DNA of 64,000 bases from Exiguobacterium sp018617385 (GTDB taxonomy: Bacteria; Bacillota; Bacilli; Exiguobacteriales; Exiguobacteriaceae). The position numbers and the translations under genes are program-made. How positions within the stretch are numbered: the stretch's first letter is position 1; each line of letters begins with the position of its first letter. The notes under the pieces were generated by a model, which did not search any database, had not been told where the DNA came from, and saw nothing but the letters and a program-made list of their open reading frames with translations. Shown one piece after another: positions 23,978 to 32,718 of this stretch. Location of the stretch: contig NZ_JACSKA010000004.1 in the NCBI RefSeq assembly GCF_018617385.1, positions 62,001-126,000 of the forward strand, read 5' to 3'.

Positions 23978-26173
23978 TTATTCTTCTTGTTCTTGAATGA
24001 GTACTTTCCTCGGTTTTGAACCTTCTGACGGACCGACATACCCCGCTTCCTCAAGTGAGTCAATCAAACGGGCGGCACGATTATACCCGATTCGAAATCT
24101 ACGTTGAATCATCGAAGTCGATGCCGTCTCTTGTGTCACGATGAATTGCACGACTTCTCCGAACAATGAATCATCCGAGTCAATCGTCGTCACTTCTTCT
24201 TCTTTTGGCATCATCGCTTCAACATATTGCGCACGCTGCTGCGCGATGACATGATTGACGACCGTCTCGACTTCTTGATCGGAGACGAATGCACCTTGTA
24301 CACGGACCGGCTTGTTCATTCCGTTCGCAAGCATCAACATGTCACCGCGTCCAAGCAGTTTTTCTGCTCCCCCGCCATCAAGAATAGTCCTTGAATCGGT
24401 TTGCGATGAGACGGCGAAGGCGATGCGGGACGGAATGTTCGCCTTGATGACGCCTGTGATGACGTCGACAGATGGACGCTGTGTCGCGAGGACCATGTGA
24501 ATGCCGGCAGCACGTGCCATTTGTGCAAGTCGCATGATGGCATCTTCGACGTCATTTGATGCGACCATCATCAAGTCCGCCAATTCATCGACGATCACAA
24601 CGATGAACGGTAAACGTTTCGCATCCTCGTCATCTGACTGATCGACGAGTTCATTGTACCCTTCGATATTGCGAACTCCATATCGACTGAACAGTTCATA
24701 TCGTCGTTCCATCTCTGCGACGACCTGCTTCAGTGCCTGTGCGGCTTTTTTCGGGTCGGTGACGACCGGTGTCAACAGGTGTGGCACACCGTTATAGACG
24801 TTCAACTCGACCATCTTCGGATCAATCATCATAAGTCGGACCTCATCCGGTCGAGAACGCATCAAGAGTGACACAATCATGCCATTGATACAGACGGATT
24901 TCCCAGACCCTGTCGATCCTGCGACAAGCAAATGCGGCATTTTGTTGAGCGAGATCCCAACCGTCTCGCCACTGATACTACGACCGAGTGCGACGAGCAG
25001 CTTCGAGTCATCTTGTTTCACCGGATCTGCCTCCAGCACTTCACGTAAGCACACCGGTGCGACCTCCTGGTTCGGTACTTCAATACCAATTGCGGCTTTA
25101 CCGGGAATCGGAGCTTCAATCCGAATATCTTTTGCAGCGAGCGCCAATGCCAAATCATCACTCAATGAGGTGATGCGACTGACCTTCACACCGATATCCG
25201 GTTGTAGTTCATATTTCGTGACGGTTGGACCAAGGTGGATCTTCAACACTTTGACACCGACACCGAATGACTTAAGCGTCTTTACAAGCTTGGATGCATT
25301 TTCTTTCAATCGCGCATTCTCACCAGACAAATCCGTAATGACGGGTTCTTTCAAATTCGAGAATGGCGGAAGTTCGTATGTATCCGAGACATCTTGGGCC
25401 GCAGTCATCATCATCATCTCCTCGGTCGTGATCGTGGAATCGACTTCCGAAGAATCCGTTCGAGTCTGATTGTTCTTCTCACTTTTTTCCGCTACGACCT
25501 TTTCACTAAACCCGACGATTGGAATGTCTTGCATCGTGACCACATCTGACTCTATTTCCGCGTCCGGCTGCGTTTCCTCTTGTTTTGGACGAGGTGACGT
25601 CTTGCGCGTTCGTTTCGTCTCTTGCTGCTTTTCCACTTTCGGTCTGGCTTGCCATTCTTTTCTGACGGCCGTGACGGATTCCTGCATTCGATGATAGAGC
25701 GTTCCCCAAATCGTTGGGGCATAGAGCGAGACACCGACGAGGAAGCAGACGATTCCTAAGAAGACAATCCCGAAGTCAGAGAATAAATATTGGTTCAAGT
25801 TATAAAAAGTGCCATTGATGCCACCCCTCGCCTCTCCCCAAAGTAAGTCTCCAAATAGTAAGAACGAGGCGAGCATCGCGAATAGACCCGTTCGTCGCAT
25901 CGGCTTCATCGGAGTGAGGACAATCCATAACAAGACAGCCATCATCAAGTAAGTGAGCGCACCCCATCCTCCGAAAAGATAGACAGATAAATCGGACAAC
26001 TGTTGACCAATCCACCCTAAATCAAATAAGGCAAATACGAATGCGACGATGGCGAGGACAAAGATGCCCCACCCATATGTACGTGGCGCAATCGGTTGTT
26101 TTTTACGGTTCCTCGTATTTCGCGTCGCTGGCCGCTTTCGCTTTACGGGAGTCTTTCTTGTTTTTTGAGCCAC
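23978..26173 (-). CDS. ftsK: DNA translocase FtsK/SpoIIIE
   Basis: A 731-residue septal DNA pump. The basic N-terminus is followed by four or five membrane helices (about 30-165), an acidic linker (about 170-270), the motor with Walker A GSTGSGKS, and a C-terminal gamma winged helix (SMIQRRFRIGYNRAARL) that reads the orienting DNA sequences. It occupies the spoIIIE position of B. subtilis. In a non-sporulating cell it would clear DNA from the division septum. The GTG at 26173 has GGAGGA upstream. Its ribosome site directly abuts the T run of the terminator after rnjB. Confidence 0.95.
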   Translation of the reverse strand: MAQKTRKTPVKRKRPATRNTRNRKKQPIAPRTYGWGIFVLAIVAFVFALFDLGWIGQQLSDLSVYLFGGWGALTYLMMAVLLWIVLTPMKPMRRTGLFAMLASFLLFGDLLWGEARGGINGTFYNLNQYLFSDFGIVFLGIVCFLVGVSLYAPTIWGTLYHRMQESVTAVRKEWQARPKVEKQQETKRTRKTSPRPKQEETQPDAEIESDVVTMQDIPIVGFSEKVVAEKSEKNNQTRTDSSEVDSTITTEEMMMMTAAQDVSDTYELPPFSNLKEPVITDLSGENARLKENASKLVKTLKSFGVGVKVLKIHLGPTVTKYELQPDIGVKVSRITSLSDDLALALAAKDIRIEAPIPGKAAIGIEVPNQEVAPVCLREVLEADPVKQDDSKLLVALGRSISGETVGISLNKMPHLLVAGSTGSGKSVCINGMIVSLLMRSRPDEVRLMMIDPKMVELNVYNGVPHLLTPVVTDPKKAAQALKQVVAEMERRYELFSRYGVRNIEGYNELVDQSDDEDAKRLPFIVVIVDELADLMMVASNDVEDAIMRLAQMARAAGIHMVLATQRPSVDVITGVIKANIPSRIAFAVSSQTDSRTILDGGGAEKLLGRGDMLMLANGMNKPVRVQGAFVSDQEVETVVNHVIAQQRAQYVEAMMPKEEEVTTIDSDDSLFGEVVQFIVTQETASTSMIQRRFRIGYNRAARLIDSLEEAGYVGPSEGSKPRKVLIQEQEE

Positions 26174-26186
26174 ATCAGTTCCTCCT

Positions 26187-26220
26187 AAAAAAAGAAGGCA
26201 AAAGTCAGATGACTTTTGCC
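26187..26220 (-). terminator. Terminator between rnjB and ftsK
   Basis: An 11-bp perfect stem GGCAAAAGTCA / TGACTTTTGCC is followed by TTCTTTTTTT on the minus strand. The T run is immediately followed by AGGAGG of ftsK. Confidence 0.92.
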
Positions 26221-26234
26221 TCACTCTCATTCCA

Positions 26235-27902
26235 TTAAATCTCCATGATGATCGGCAAGATCATCGGACGACGTTTCGTCTGCTCGAATAAGAAGACGCT
26301 CAGTCGCTCGCGGATATTTGATTTCAATTCGGTCCAATCACTGCCAGCCTGCAGACTCTTTTCAATCTGTTTCGTGACAATACGGTTTGCCTCTGAAATC
26401 ATCTCCTCCGATTCACGCATATATACGAAACCACGTGAGATGAGTTCAGGTCCTGAAATCAATTTCTTCTGTTTTCGATTCAACGTGACCACGCAAAGGA
26501 CAACTCCATCCTGTGACAATAAACGACGGTCCCGTAAGACGATGTTTCCAACGTCCCCAACGCCGATTCCGTCAATCAAGACGTTTCCTGCAGGAACTTT
26601 TCGGCTCATGCGGGCTTTTCGACCCGTGAACTCGACGACGTCACCTTTTTCAACGATGAAGATGTTGTTCGGTTTGACGCCCACTTGTTCAGCGAGTTTC
26701 GAGTGTGCCATCTGCATCCGGTATTCCCCGTGAATCGGTAAGAAGTACTTCGGTTTAACGAGGTTGAGCATCAGCTTCAATTCTTCTGCCGAGCCGTGTC
26801 CAGATACGTGCACTTTACGTTGGTTGTAAATGACGTTCGCACCCGAACGGAACAACAAGTCAATCGTTTTAGAAACGGACTTCTCATTCCCTGGAATCGG
26901 TGTCGCCGCGATGACGACCGTGTCATTCAATCGAATGTTGACTTGCTTATGGGCATTACGAGCCATACGAGTCAATGCCGCCATCGGCTCTCCTTGCGAA
27001 CCTGTCGTTAAAATGACGACCTTATTATCCGGTAGACGGTTTACTTGCGACAACTCGACGAGTGTCTTCGCCTTGAAACGTAAGTAGTTTAGTTTCTGTG
27101 CAACTTCGACGATGTTGACCATGCTACGACCAACGACCGCGACTTTACGATCATTCGCTTCCGCTGCTGCGAATACTTGTTGCAAGCGATGGACGTTCGA
27201 GGCAAATGATGCCACGATAACCCGACCTTCCGCTTGATAAATGACATCGTTCAATTCAGCTCCGACGATTGACTCTGAACCGGTTTGCCCCGGTCGCTCG
27301 GCATTCGTCGAATCGGAAAGAAGCGCAAGTACGCCACGTTGTCCGATTGCCGCTAACTTATTGAAGTCGGATTGTTTACCATCGACAGGCGTGTAATCAA
27401 ACTTGAAATCTCCGGTATGGACGATCGCACCTTGAGACGTTTGAATACAGACGCCGACACAGTCGGGAATCGAGTGATTGACGCGGAAAAACGTGATGAA
27501 ATGATCAGCGATAGTCAATTTCGTTTTGGCATCAATCATGCGAAGGTCGACTTCTTTCAACAAACCGGCCTCTTTTAATTTCAATTCAATCAACCCGAGG
27601 GTCAATTTCGTCCCGTATACTGGGACGTGCTTCAAGTCGCGTAAGACGTAGCTGAGTCCACCGATATGGTCTTCGTGACCATGGGTGATGAAAATCGCCC
27701 GTACGCGATCTTTATTTTCTTTTAAGTATGTGATGTCTGGGATGACGATATCAATCCCGAGCATCTCATCGCCTGGAAACATTAGACCGGCATCGATGAC
27801 GAAGATGTCGTCGTCTAGTTCCACGACGTACATGTTCTTCCCGATTTCGCCTACGCCTCCAAGCGCAAAGACGCTAATATTCTCTGTCTTCTTTTTTGAC
27901 AC
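26235..27902 (-). CDS. rnjB: Ribonuclease J2
   Basis: A 555-residue metallo-beta-lactamase/beta-CASP ribonuclease, the same length as B. subtilis RNase J2. The zinc motif HGHEDH is at residues 74-79. It forms a complex with RNase J1, the main 5'-3' exonuclease for mRNA turnover and 16S rRNA maturation. The GTG at 27902 is chosen because AGGAGG is then nine bases away; the TTG at 27908 would be too close. J2 rather than J1 is inferred from position next to the spoIIIE slot. Confidence 0.9.
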   Translation of the reverse strand: MSKKKTENISVFALGGVGEIGKNMYVVELDDDIFVIDAGLMFPGDEMLGIDIVIPDITYLKENKDRVRAIFITHGHEDHIGGLSYVLRDLKHVPVYGTKLTLGLIELKLKEAGLLKEVDLRMIDAKTKLTIADHFITFFRVNHSIPDCVGVCIQTSQGAIVHTGDFKFDYTPVDGKQSDFNKLAAIGQRGVLALLSDSTNAERPGQTGSESIVGAELNDVIYQAEGRVIVASFASNVHRLQQVFAAAEANDRKVAVVGRSMVNIVEVAQKLNYLRFKAKTLVELSQVNRLPDNKVVILTTGSQGEPMAALTRMARNAHKQVNIRLNDTVVIAATPIPGNEKSVSKTIDLLFRSGANVIYNQRKVHVSGHGSAEELKLMLNLVKPKYFLPIHGEYRMQMAHSKLAEQVGVKPNNIFIVEKGDVVEFTGRKARMSRKVPAGNVLIDGIGVGDVGNIVLRDRRLLSQDGVVLCVVTLNRKQKKLISGPELISRGFVYMRESEEMISEANRIVTKQIEKSLQAGSDWTELKSNIRERLSVFLFEQTKRRPMILPIIMEI

Positions 27903-27959
27903 TAACAAAAACCTCCTAAATGATTCATATTCTGTTTCGTCCCCTTATCGCTACTGAAT

Positions 27960-27988
27960 ATTGTAGCGGAAAACGGCTTCATTGCCAA
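27960..27988 (-). promoter_or_regulatory. SigA-type promoter of rnjB
   Basis: TTGGCA (27983-27988), 17 bases, TACAAT (27960-27965) on the minus strand. Confidence 0.8.
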
Positions 27989-27997
27989 CATTTCCGT

Positions 27998-28651
27998 CTA
28001 ATCTAATAGAGGTTTTAGTGCATCAGCAAGCGGTGCCGTCTCTTTTTCATCAGGTCGCTTCCCTGCAACAAGTTGACGAATCGACAAGCCGAAGTCCATT
28101 TGGAGGTGAGGATAGTCCGGGAATGAGTTCCAGTCTCCGCCCCATTCAAAGCCGAGCGCCTTTCCTAACTCCCCGAGTTCTTGCCAGTCAGGAATGTCAT
28201 TCCGATTACGATCCGTATTCAGGTCATAGTCGGTCTTGTTCTTATGGATGATAACGAAATCGACAGCAAGACCGTAGTTATGATAGCTCTGACCCGCCTT
28301 CGCATTGGTCACCACTTGCCCGGGTTCAGACCGTCCTTGCGCATAAAGCGCATTCTGTTCCTTGGCAGAACGGTATCCTGAAGTGAGGCGCACTTCGAGG
28401 TCTAGACAAGAATGGGCCAATCGAATGAACGATTCTCCCCGATTGGCGACTAACGGATGCAACCGGTCAAAGTCAATCTTCGTCCTTGCCAAGATCGCAT
28501 CCTCTTTCTCCACGTCCCGTACACACATATCCGCTTCGAACGTCGGCTCGTCTACCCAAGGCACCGGTTCCGGTTGCATATAAAAGTAAGCGAGCGTAAT
28601 GCCAATCAGAAAGGCGACCATCGCAAGAGATAACACGCCTGTCCACCTCAT
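27998..28651 (-). CDS. Membrane-anchored M15 peptidase (VanY/CwlK-like peptidoglycan peptidase)
   Basis: A 217-residue protein with an N-terminal membrane helix (about 5-23). The M15 core has SGYRSAKEQ (91-99) and the zinc ligands His124, Asp131 (SYHNYGLAVDF) and His182 (YPHLQ). The substrate is a peptidoglycan peptide: either the terminal D-Ala or the L-Ala-D-Glu bond. A Asp/Asn-rich insert (DLNTDRNRNDIPD, about 143-155) resembles a calcium loop. It overlaps the FemAB gene by ATGA and is last in the murE unit, so a wall-editing role fits. Confidence 0.87.
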   Translation of the reverse strand: MRWTGVLSLAMVAFLIGITLAYFYMQPEPVPWVDEPTFEADMCVRDVEKEDAILARTKIDFDRLHPLVANRGESFIRLAHSCLDLEVRLTSGYRSAKEQNALYAQGRSEPGQVVTNAKAGQSYHNYGLAVDFVIIHKNKTDYDLNTDRNRNDIPDWQELGELGKALGFEWGGDWNSFPDYPHLQMDFGLSIRQLVAGKRPDEKETAPLADALKPLLD

Positions 28652-29901
28652 CTTCTTAACCGTTTACGCAGTCCTTTTAAGAGTGGCAACCCTTTTTCGA
28701 GTGCCATATACAAAGGACGATTCAAGACGAGGTCGAATTCCCCGACCTTTTCAATCATGTCGCTTCCCCATCCCGATTTGAATGCGTAAAGACCAGCATA
28801 CTCATCATCCGGGTCCGTACTTCCTGATACCCCGCCGAAGTCGTATCGCTCGGCGCCACTCGCTTTGGCCGCCTGCATCATCGTCCATTGCATCAAGTGG
28901 TTCGGCATAAATTCACGGAATTCATTTGACGAGGCTCCGTATAAGTAATAAGAGCGCCGTCCTGCGAGTGTCAACAGACCACCTGATAAGACGAGCCCGT
29001 TCGGATAGGTCTGATCGAGTTCGACGAGCTCAGGGAGGGCTTGCTCCGCTTTTTGAATTTGTGCCTCCGTCTGTTCCTTGCGGTTCAAAAGGCTGTTACG
29101 TTTCTTTTCAATCGTTTCTTTCTCAAGGCCCCGTTCAATCTTCGCCAACTCTTTCTTCGCTTTTTCTAGCGTCGCCTGTTGCTGTTCGAGTGCGATTTTC
29201 GGTTCGAGCGTTGTCAAGAAGAGACGGGCATCGTTCGGTTGCAGACAATCGTATAGATTCTCAAAATAATCGAGCCCTCGCGTAGCGAATCCGTCACGTT
29301 CCCCTGTCACTTTCATCAAATCGGCGAACGTTTTGAGTCCGTCACGACCGACCTCTTTGCAGACGATTCCTTTTTTCTCCGCGAGACGGACATTGTAGCG
29401 GAATTTATGATGGAATTTCGCAAAAATATCCTTCTCACTCGGGCGCAAATCCGTTTCCATTGTAAAACGAGGTTGGGCGTAGTCAAATCCACCGCCGTAT
29501 CCCTTATGTTTAAACCCGATGGCAGCCATTTCGGTCAATAGTCCTGGCAATTCATCGCGGTCGATGTTTGGATCAATTTTTACGACGATGGCTTTATGTG
29601 CCGTCGCGACACGCGTCGCTTCTTTCACGAGCGCCTGTAGCGATGCCAAGTCGTCGTAGTCCACGACAAATCCGCGTGGGGCATAGCACAATGTGTATGG
29701 TAATTTCGGGACACGCTTGAATAAAAGTAAAGCGACACCGGACGTCACACCGTCTCGCGCGACCGCTACACGTTCTGACGTCCAACCATTTTGGCGCTTC
29801 ACATCTCCCCAACTCGATAGTTGCAACAAATCCCCACGGTCGTGTGTTTTGACGAAGTCGTCATGCTCTTTTTCTGTCAACGTAATTGGTTGTACTGCCA
29901 T
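28648..29901 (-). CDS. FemAB-family peptidoglycan interpeptide ligase
   Basis: A 417-residue aminoacyl-tRNA-dependent ligase of the FemX/FemA/MurM type, built of two GNAT-like domains with a coiled-coil insert (about 245-305, rich in Glu, Lys, Gln) that resembles the seryl-tRNA synthetase arm. Family segments KFRYNVRLAEKKG (about 187-199) and YLYGASSNEFREFMPNHL are present. Such enzymes add the first bridge residue to the lysine side chain of lipid II. Three bases separate it from murE, supporting a role on the same precursor. The amino acid added (Gly in Exiguobacterium walls) cannot be read from the sequence. Confidence 0.9.
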   Translation of the reverse strand: MAVQPITLTEKEHDDFVKTHDRGDLLQLSSWGDVKRQNGWTSERVAVARDGVTSGVALLLFKRVPKLPYTLCYAPRGFVVDYDDLASLQALVKEATRVATAHKAIVVKIDPNIDRDELPGLLTEMAAIGFKHKGYGGGFDYAQPRFTMETDLRPSEKDIFAKFHHKFRYNVRLAEKKGIVCKEVGRDGLKTFADLMKVTGERDGFATRGLDYFENLYDCLQPNDARLFLTTLEPKIALEQQQATLEKAKKELAKIERGLEKETIEKKRNSLLNRKEQTEAQIQKAEQALPELVELDQTYPNGLVLSGGLLTLAGRRSYYLYGASSNEFREFMPNHLMQWTMMQAAKASGAERYDFGGVSGSTDPDDEYAGLYAFKSGWGSDMIEKVGEFDLVLNRPLYMALEKGLPLLKGLRKRLRR

Positions 29902-29904
29902 AAA

Positions 29905-31365
29905 TCATGCTTCCTCCGTATTCAAAATGGTCGCTCGAACAATCGCCTCTTCGTCGAGCGGCAATTTTTCATTTCCGATAATTTGATACTTCTCGTGCCC
30001 TTTCCCTGCTAACACGATGATGTTGTCCGGTTTCGCTAGACGGGCCGCATAACGGACCGCTTCTTCTCGATCCCCGATTTCAACAAAGTTGTCGTGGGTC
30101 ATCCCGGCTGCAATCCCTTTTGTAATCGATTCATACGCTTCGAATCGTGGATCATCCGTCGTAATGATAACGGTACCGGCATAAGTCGAAGCCATCTCAC
30201 CCATTGCAGGACGTTTTGTGACGTCACGGTTCCCACCTGTCCCAATCAAAAAGATAATCTTTTCTTTCGGTACGCCGACGAGCGACTTCAGACACTGTTC
30301 GATGCCATCCGGCGTGTGGGCGTAGTCCGCATATACGTTGTAACCTGGGACGTCTAAACGTTGCATCCGTCCTTTGGCCGGATGAATCATCTCGAGTGCT
30401 TTGGCAATTCGCTCAAGCGAATAACCGGCAGCGAGAAGACAACCCGTCGCCAACAATAGATTGTACACGTTGAAACGACCAATGAATTGAACCGTCACCG
30501 GAAGTTTCGCGCCTTGGTAATTCAATGTAAAGCTCGTTTGAGATAACGTCTGTTCAATGTCCGTTGCCATCAAGTCTGCTCGCGCATCAATCCCATATGT
30601 TATTACTTTCGCACCGGTCATCGTCTCATAAAGAGGCGTTTGTGCATCGTCCGCGTTCAAAACGGCGACTTTCCCACGTGAGGCCATTTGACCGAGTTGA
30701 GCGAACAATAATCCTTTTGCACGTGCATAGTTTTCAAACGTCCCATGAAAATCTAGGTGGTCGTGCGTCAAGTTCGTGAAGCCAACGATGTCAAAATCTG
30801 TTCCGATGACACGTCCGAGCTCAAGACCGTGTGAGGACACTTCCATCATCACGTCCGTCACGCCTTCATCACGCATTTGTGCCAACAACTGTTGAAGTTC
30901 TGAACTTTGAGGCGTCGTATTTTTACTTGGGACGATTTTGTCGTTGATGCGTACTTCAACGGTCCCAATCAAACCGGTCGAATGCCCGAGGACATCGAGG
31001 ACGTCTCGTAGAATCGTCGTCGTCGTCGTTTTTCCATTCGTTCCCGTGATTCCGAACAGTCGCATCTGTTCAGATGGATACGCATAAAAGGCCGACGCCA
31101 ACAACCCGATCGAACGCGAGCTGTCACGTACAATCAGGTTTGGCACTGACAGGTCGAGCGGTCGTTCGCTAACGACTGCCACCGCGCCTCGCTCTACCGC
31201 TTGCGCCGCATATTCATGCCCATCCACCGTATAGCCTTTGATGGCGACAAACAGCGTTCCCGGCACAACTTCTCGCGAGTCCGTCGTCACATGCGTCACG
31301 ACGATGCCTTCTAGATTTGGTTGATTAATTAATTGTATCGTCTTCACTAAATCCGTTAAGTTCAA
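29905..31365 (-). CDS. murE: UDP-MurNAc-tripeptide synthetase MurE
   Basis: A 486-residue Mur ligase that adds the third residue of the stem peptide. The ATP loop GTNGKT is at about 108-113, TTPQSSELQ at about 150-158 and HDHLDFHG at about 201-208. The specificity motif reads DDPR (about 404-407), not the DNPR of diaminopimelate enzymes. DDPR is known from the lysine-adding MurE of Thermotoga. The TTG at 31365, seven bases after AGAAGGG, gives a normal N-terminus; the frame continues to 31398. The gene lies outside any division/wall cluster. Confidence 0.94.
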   Translation of the reverse strand: MNLTDLVKTIQLINQPNLEGIVVTHVTTDSREVVPGTLFVAIKGYTVDGHEYAAQAVERGAVAVVSERPLDLSVPNLIVRDSSRSIGLLASAFYAYPSEQMRLFGITGTNGKTTTTTILRDVLDVLGHSTGLIGTVEVRINDKIVPSKNTTPQSSELQQLLAQMRDEGVTDVMMEVSSHGLELGRVIGTDFDIVGFTNLTHDHLDFHGTFENYARAKGLLFAQLGQMASRGKVAVLNADDAQTPLYETMTGAKVITYGIDARADLMATDIEQTLSQTSFTLNYQGAKLPVTVQFIGRFNVYNLLLATGCLLAAGYSLERIAKALEMIHPAKGRMQRLDVPGYNVYADYAHTPDGIEQCLKSLVGVPKEKIIFLIGTGGNRDVTKRPAMGEMASTYAGTVIITTDDPRFEAYESITKGIAAGMTHDNFVEIGDREEAVRYAARLAKPDNIIVLAGKGHEKYQIIGNEKLPLDEEAIVRATILNTEEA

Positions 31366-31419
31366 GTCTTTCCCTTCTTTCACCTGTATCCTATCCAAAC
31401 TAAAGAATACCTCTTAATC

Positions 31420-31448
31420 AGTGTAGAGAACTTACAATTCGGTTTCAA
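31420..31448 (-). promoter_or_regulatory. SigA-type promoter of the murE unit
   Basis: TTGAAA (31443-31448), 17 bases, TACACT (31420-31425), directly behind the mlpA stop. Confidence 0.8.
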
Positions 31449-31449
31449 G

Positions 31450-32667
31450 TCACGCTTCGTTTGGGAGGACATATGACTTCGCCGGGCGATGGCTCAACAC
31501 CTCACGAATCAATGCATTGACCTCATCGCGTTCAATCCGTTCTACTTTCGCAATCACTTGTTCTATCGGCTCGACTTCATCGAGAAGTAGCAAGTTCCGT
31601 CCGTTCCGGTTCATACGGGCACTCGAACTTTCATTCCCAAGAGCGATCGATCCTTTCAATTGTCGCTTGCCTTTGTCTACTTCCTCAGCCGTCAAACCGT
31701 CGGCGACAAGTCGCTTCATTTCTCTCTCTAGGATGACTTCGACTTGTTCCAACGTATCCGGCGACGTACCGACGTATATGGTAAACGTACCGTGATCGGA
31801 AAACGTCGTGTAATAGGAGTAAATGGAATAAGCCAAGCCCTCTTCTTCACGGATGGACTGGAACAAACGCGAAGACATCGTCGCGCCGATTGCGTTGTTC
31901 ATCAATGCCAAATGAGGCAATCGATCGTCCGTCGCCGGAATCGCTTCGTAGTTCCAACAGAGGTGGGCTTGCTCCGTTTCCTTATGTTTCGTCAATGTGT
32001 CATGGAACAGTTCCGGTTGATTGATTTCTTTCGACGATTCCCTAGAAGGGATGTGGGCAAACCTACGTTTTACCGCCTCAATCAATTCTTCAGAAACATG
32101 ACCTGCGATCGAGACGACAATCTGCTCGGCCGTATACTGTTCCTGTAAGTATTCGACGAGCTGGTCCCGCGTCAATCGATTGACACTCTCCTCCGTCCCT
32201 AAAATCGGTTGGGCGAGGATATCGTCTCGATACGCCGCAATGGCCAATAGTTCGTGAACGAGATCTTCCGGTGTATCCTCATACATTTTAATCTCTTCCA
32301 CAACGACACGCTTTTCTTTTTCTAACTCCTGTACATCGAGCACCGACTCAAACAGCATGTCTGTCAGGACGTCGAGCGCCATGACCGCGTGTTCATCGAG
32401 CGTCTTCACGTAAAAGCATGTATGGTCTTTCGAGGTGAAGGCGTTGACGCTTCCACCGAGCTCATCGAAAAAGGAAGCAATCTCTTTCGCGCTTTTCGAT
32501 GCGGTCCCTTTGAACAACATATGTTCAATCAAATGACTGATGCCGATGTTCTCAAACGTCTCTGTACGTGTCCCTGCCTTAATGAATACCCCGGTCGAGG
32601 TGCTAAGCGAACCTTCGATTGGTTCGATGATGATTCGGACACCGTTCTCTAATGTCATCCATTCCAT
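31450..32667 (-). CDS. mlpA: M16-family zinc protease MlpA (YmxG)
   Basis: A 405-residue insulinase/mitochondrial-processing-type peptidase. The inverted zinc motif HLIEH is at 45-49 and the third ligand lies in the VVVEEIKMYEDTPEDL region (about 120-135). The second half lacks a zinc site, as usual. B. subtilis mlpA also lies near pnp; there ylxY sits between the two, and here it does not. The start at 32667 has AGGAG only three bases after the T run of the pnp terminator. Confidence 0.9.
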   Translation of the reverse strand: MEWMTLENGVRIIIEPIEGSLSTSTGVFIKAGTRTETFENIGISHLIEHMLFKGTASKSAKEIASFFDELGGSVNAFTSKDHTCFYVKTLDEHAVMALDVLTDMLFESVLDVQELEKEKRVVVEEIKMYEDTPEDLVHELLAIAAYRDDILAQPILGTEESVNRLTRDQLVEYLQEQYTAEQIVVSIAGHVSEELIEAVKRRFAHIPSRESSKEINQPELFHDTLTKHKETEQAHLCWNYEAIPATDDRLPHLALMNNAIGATMSSRLFQSIREEEGLAYSIYSYYTTFSDHGTFTIYVGTSPDTLEQVEVILEREMKRLVADGLTAEEVDKGKRQLKGSIALGNESSSARMNRNGRNLLLLDEVEPIEQVIAKVERIERDEVNALIREVLSHRPAKSYVLPNEA

Positions 32668-32682
32668 ATTCTCACTCCTATG

Positions 32683-32712
32683 AAAAAGGCCATCGCACCA
32701 AGACGATGGCCA
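32683..32712 (-). terminator. Terminator between pnp and mlpA
   Basis: An 8-bp perfect stem GGCCATCG / CGATGGCC, followed by TTTTT on the minus strand. Confidence 0.9.
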
Positions 32713-32718
32713 GAATAA

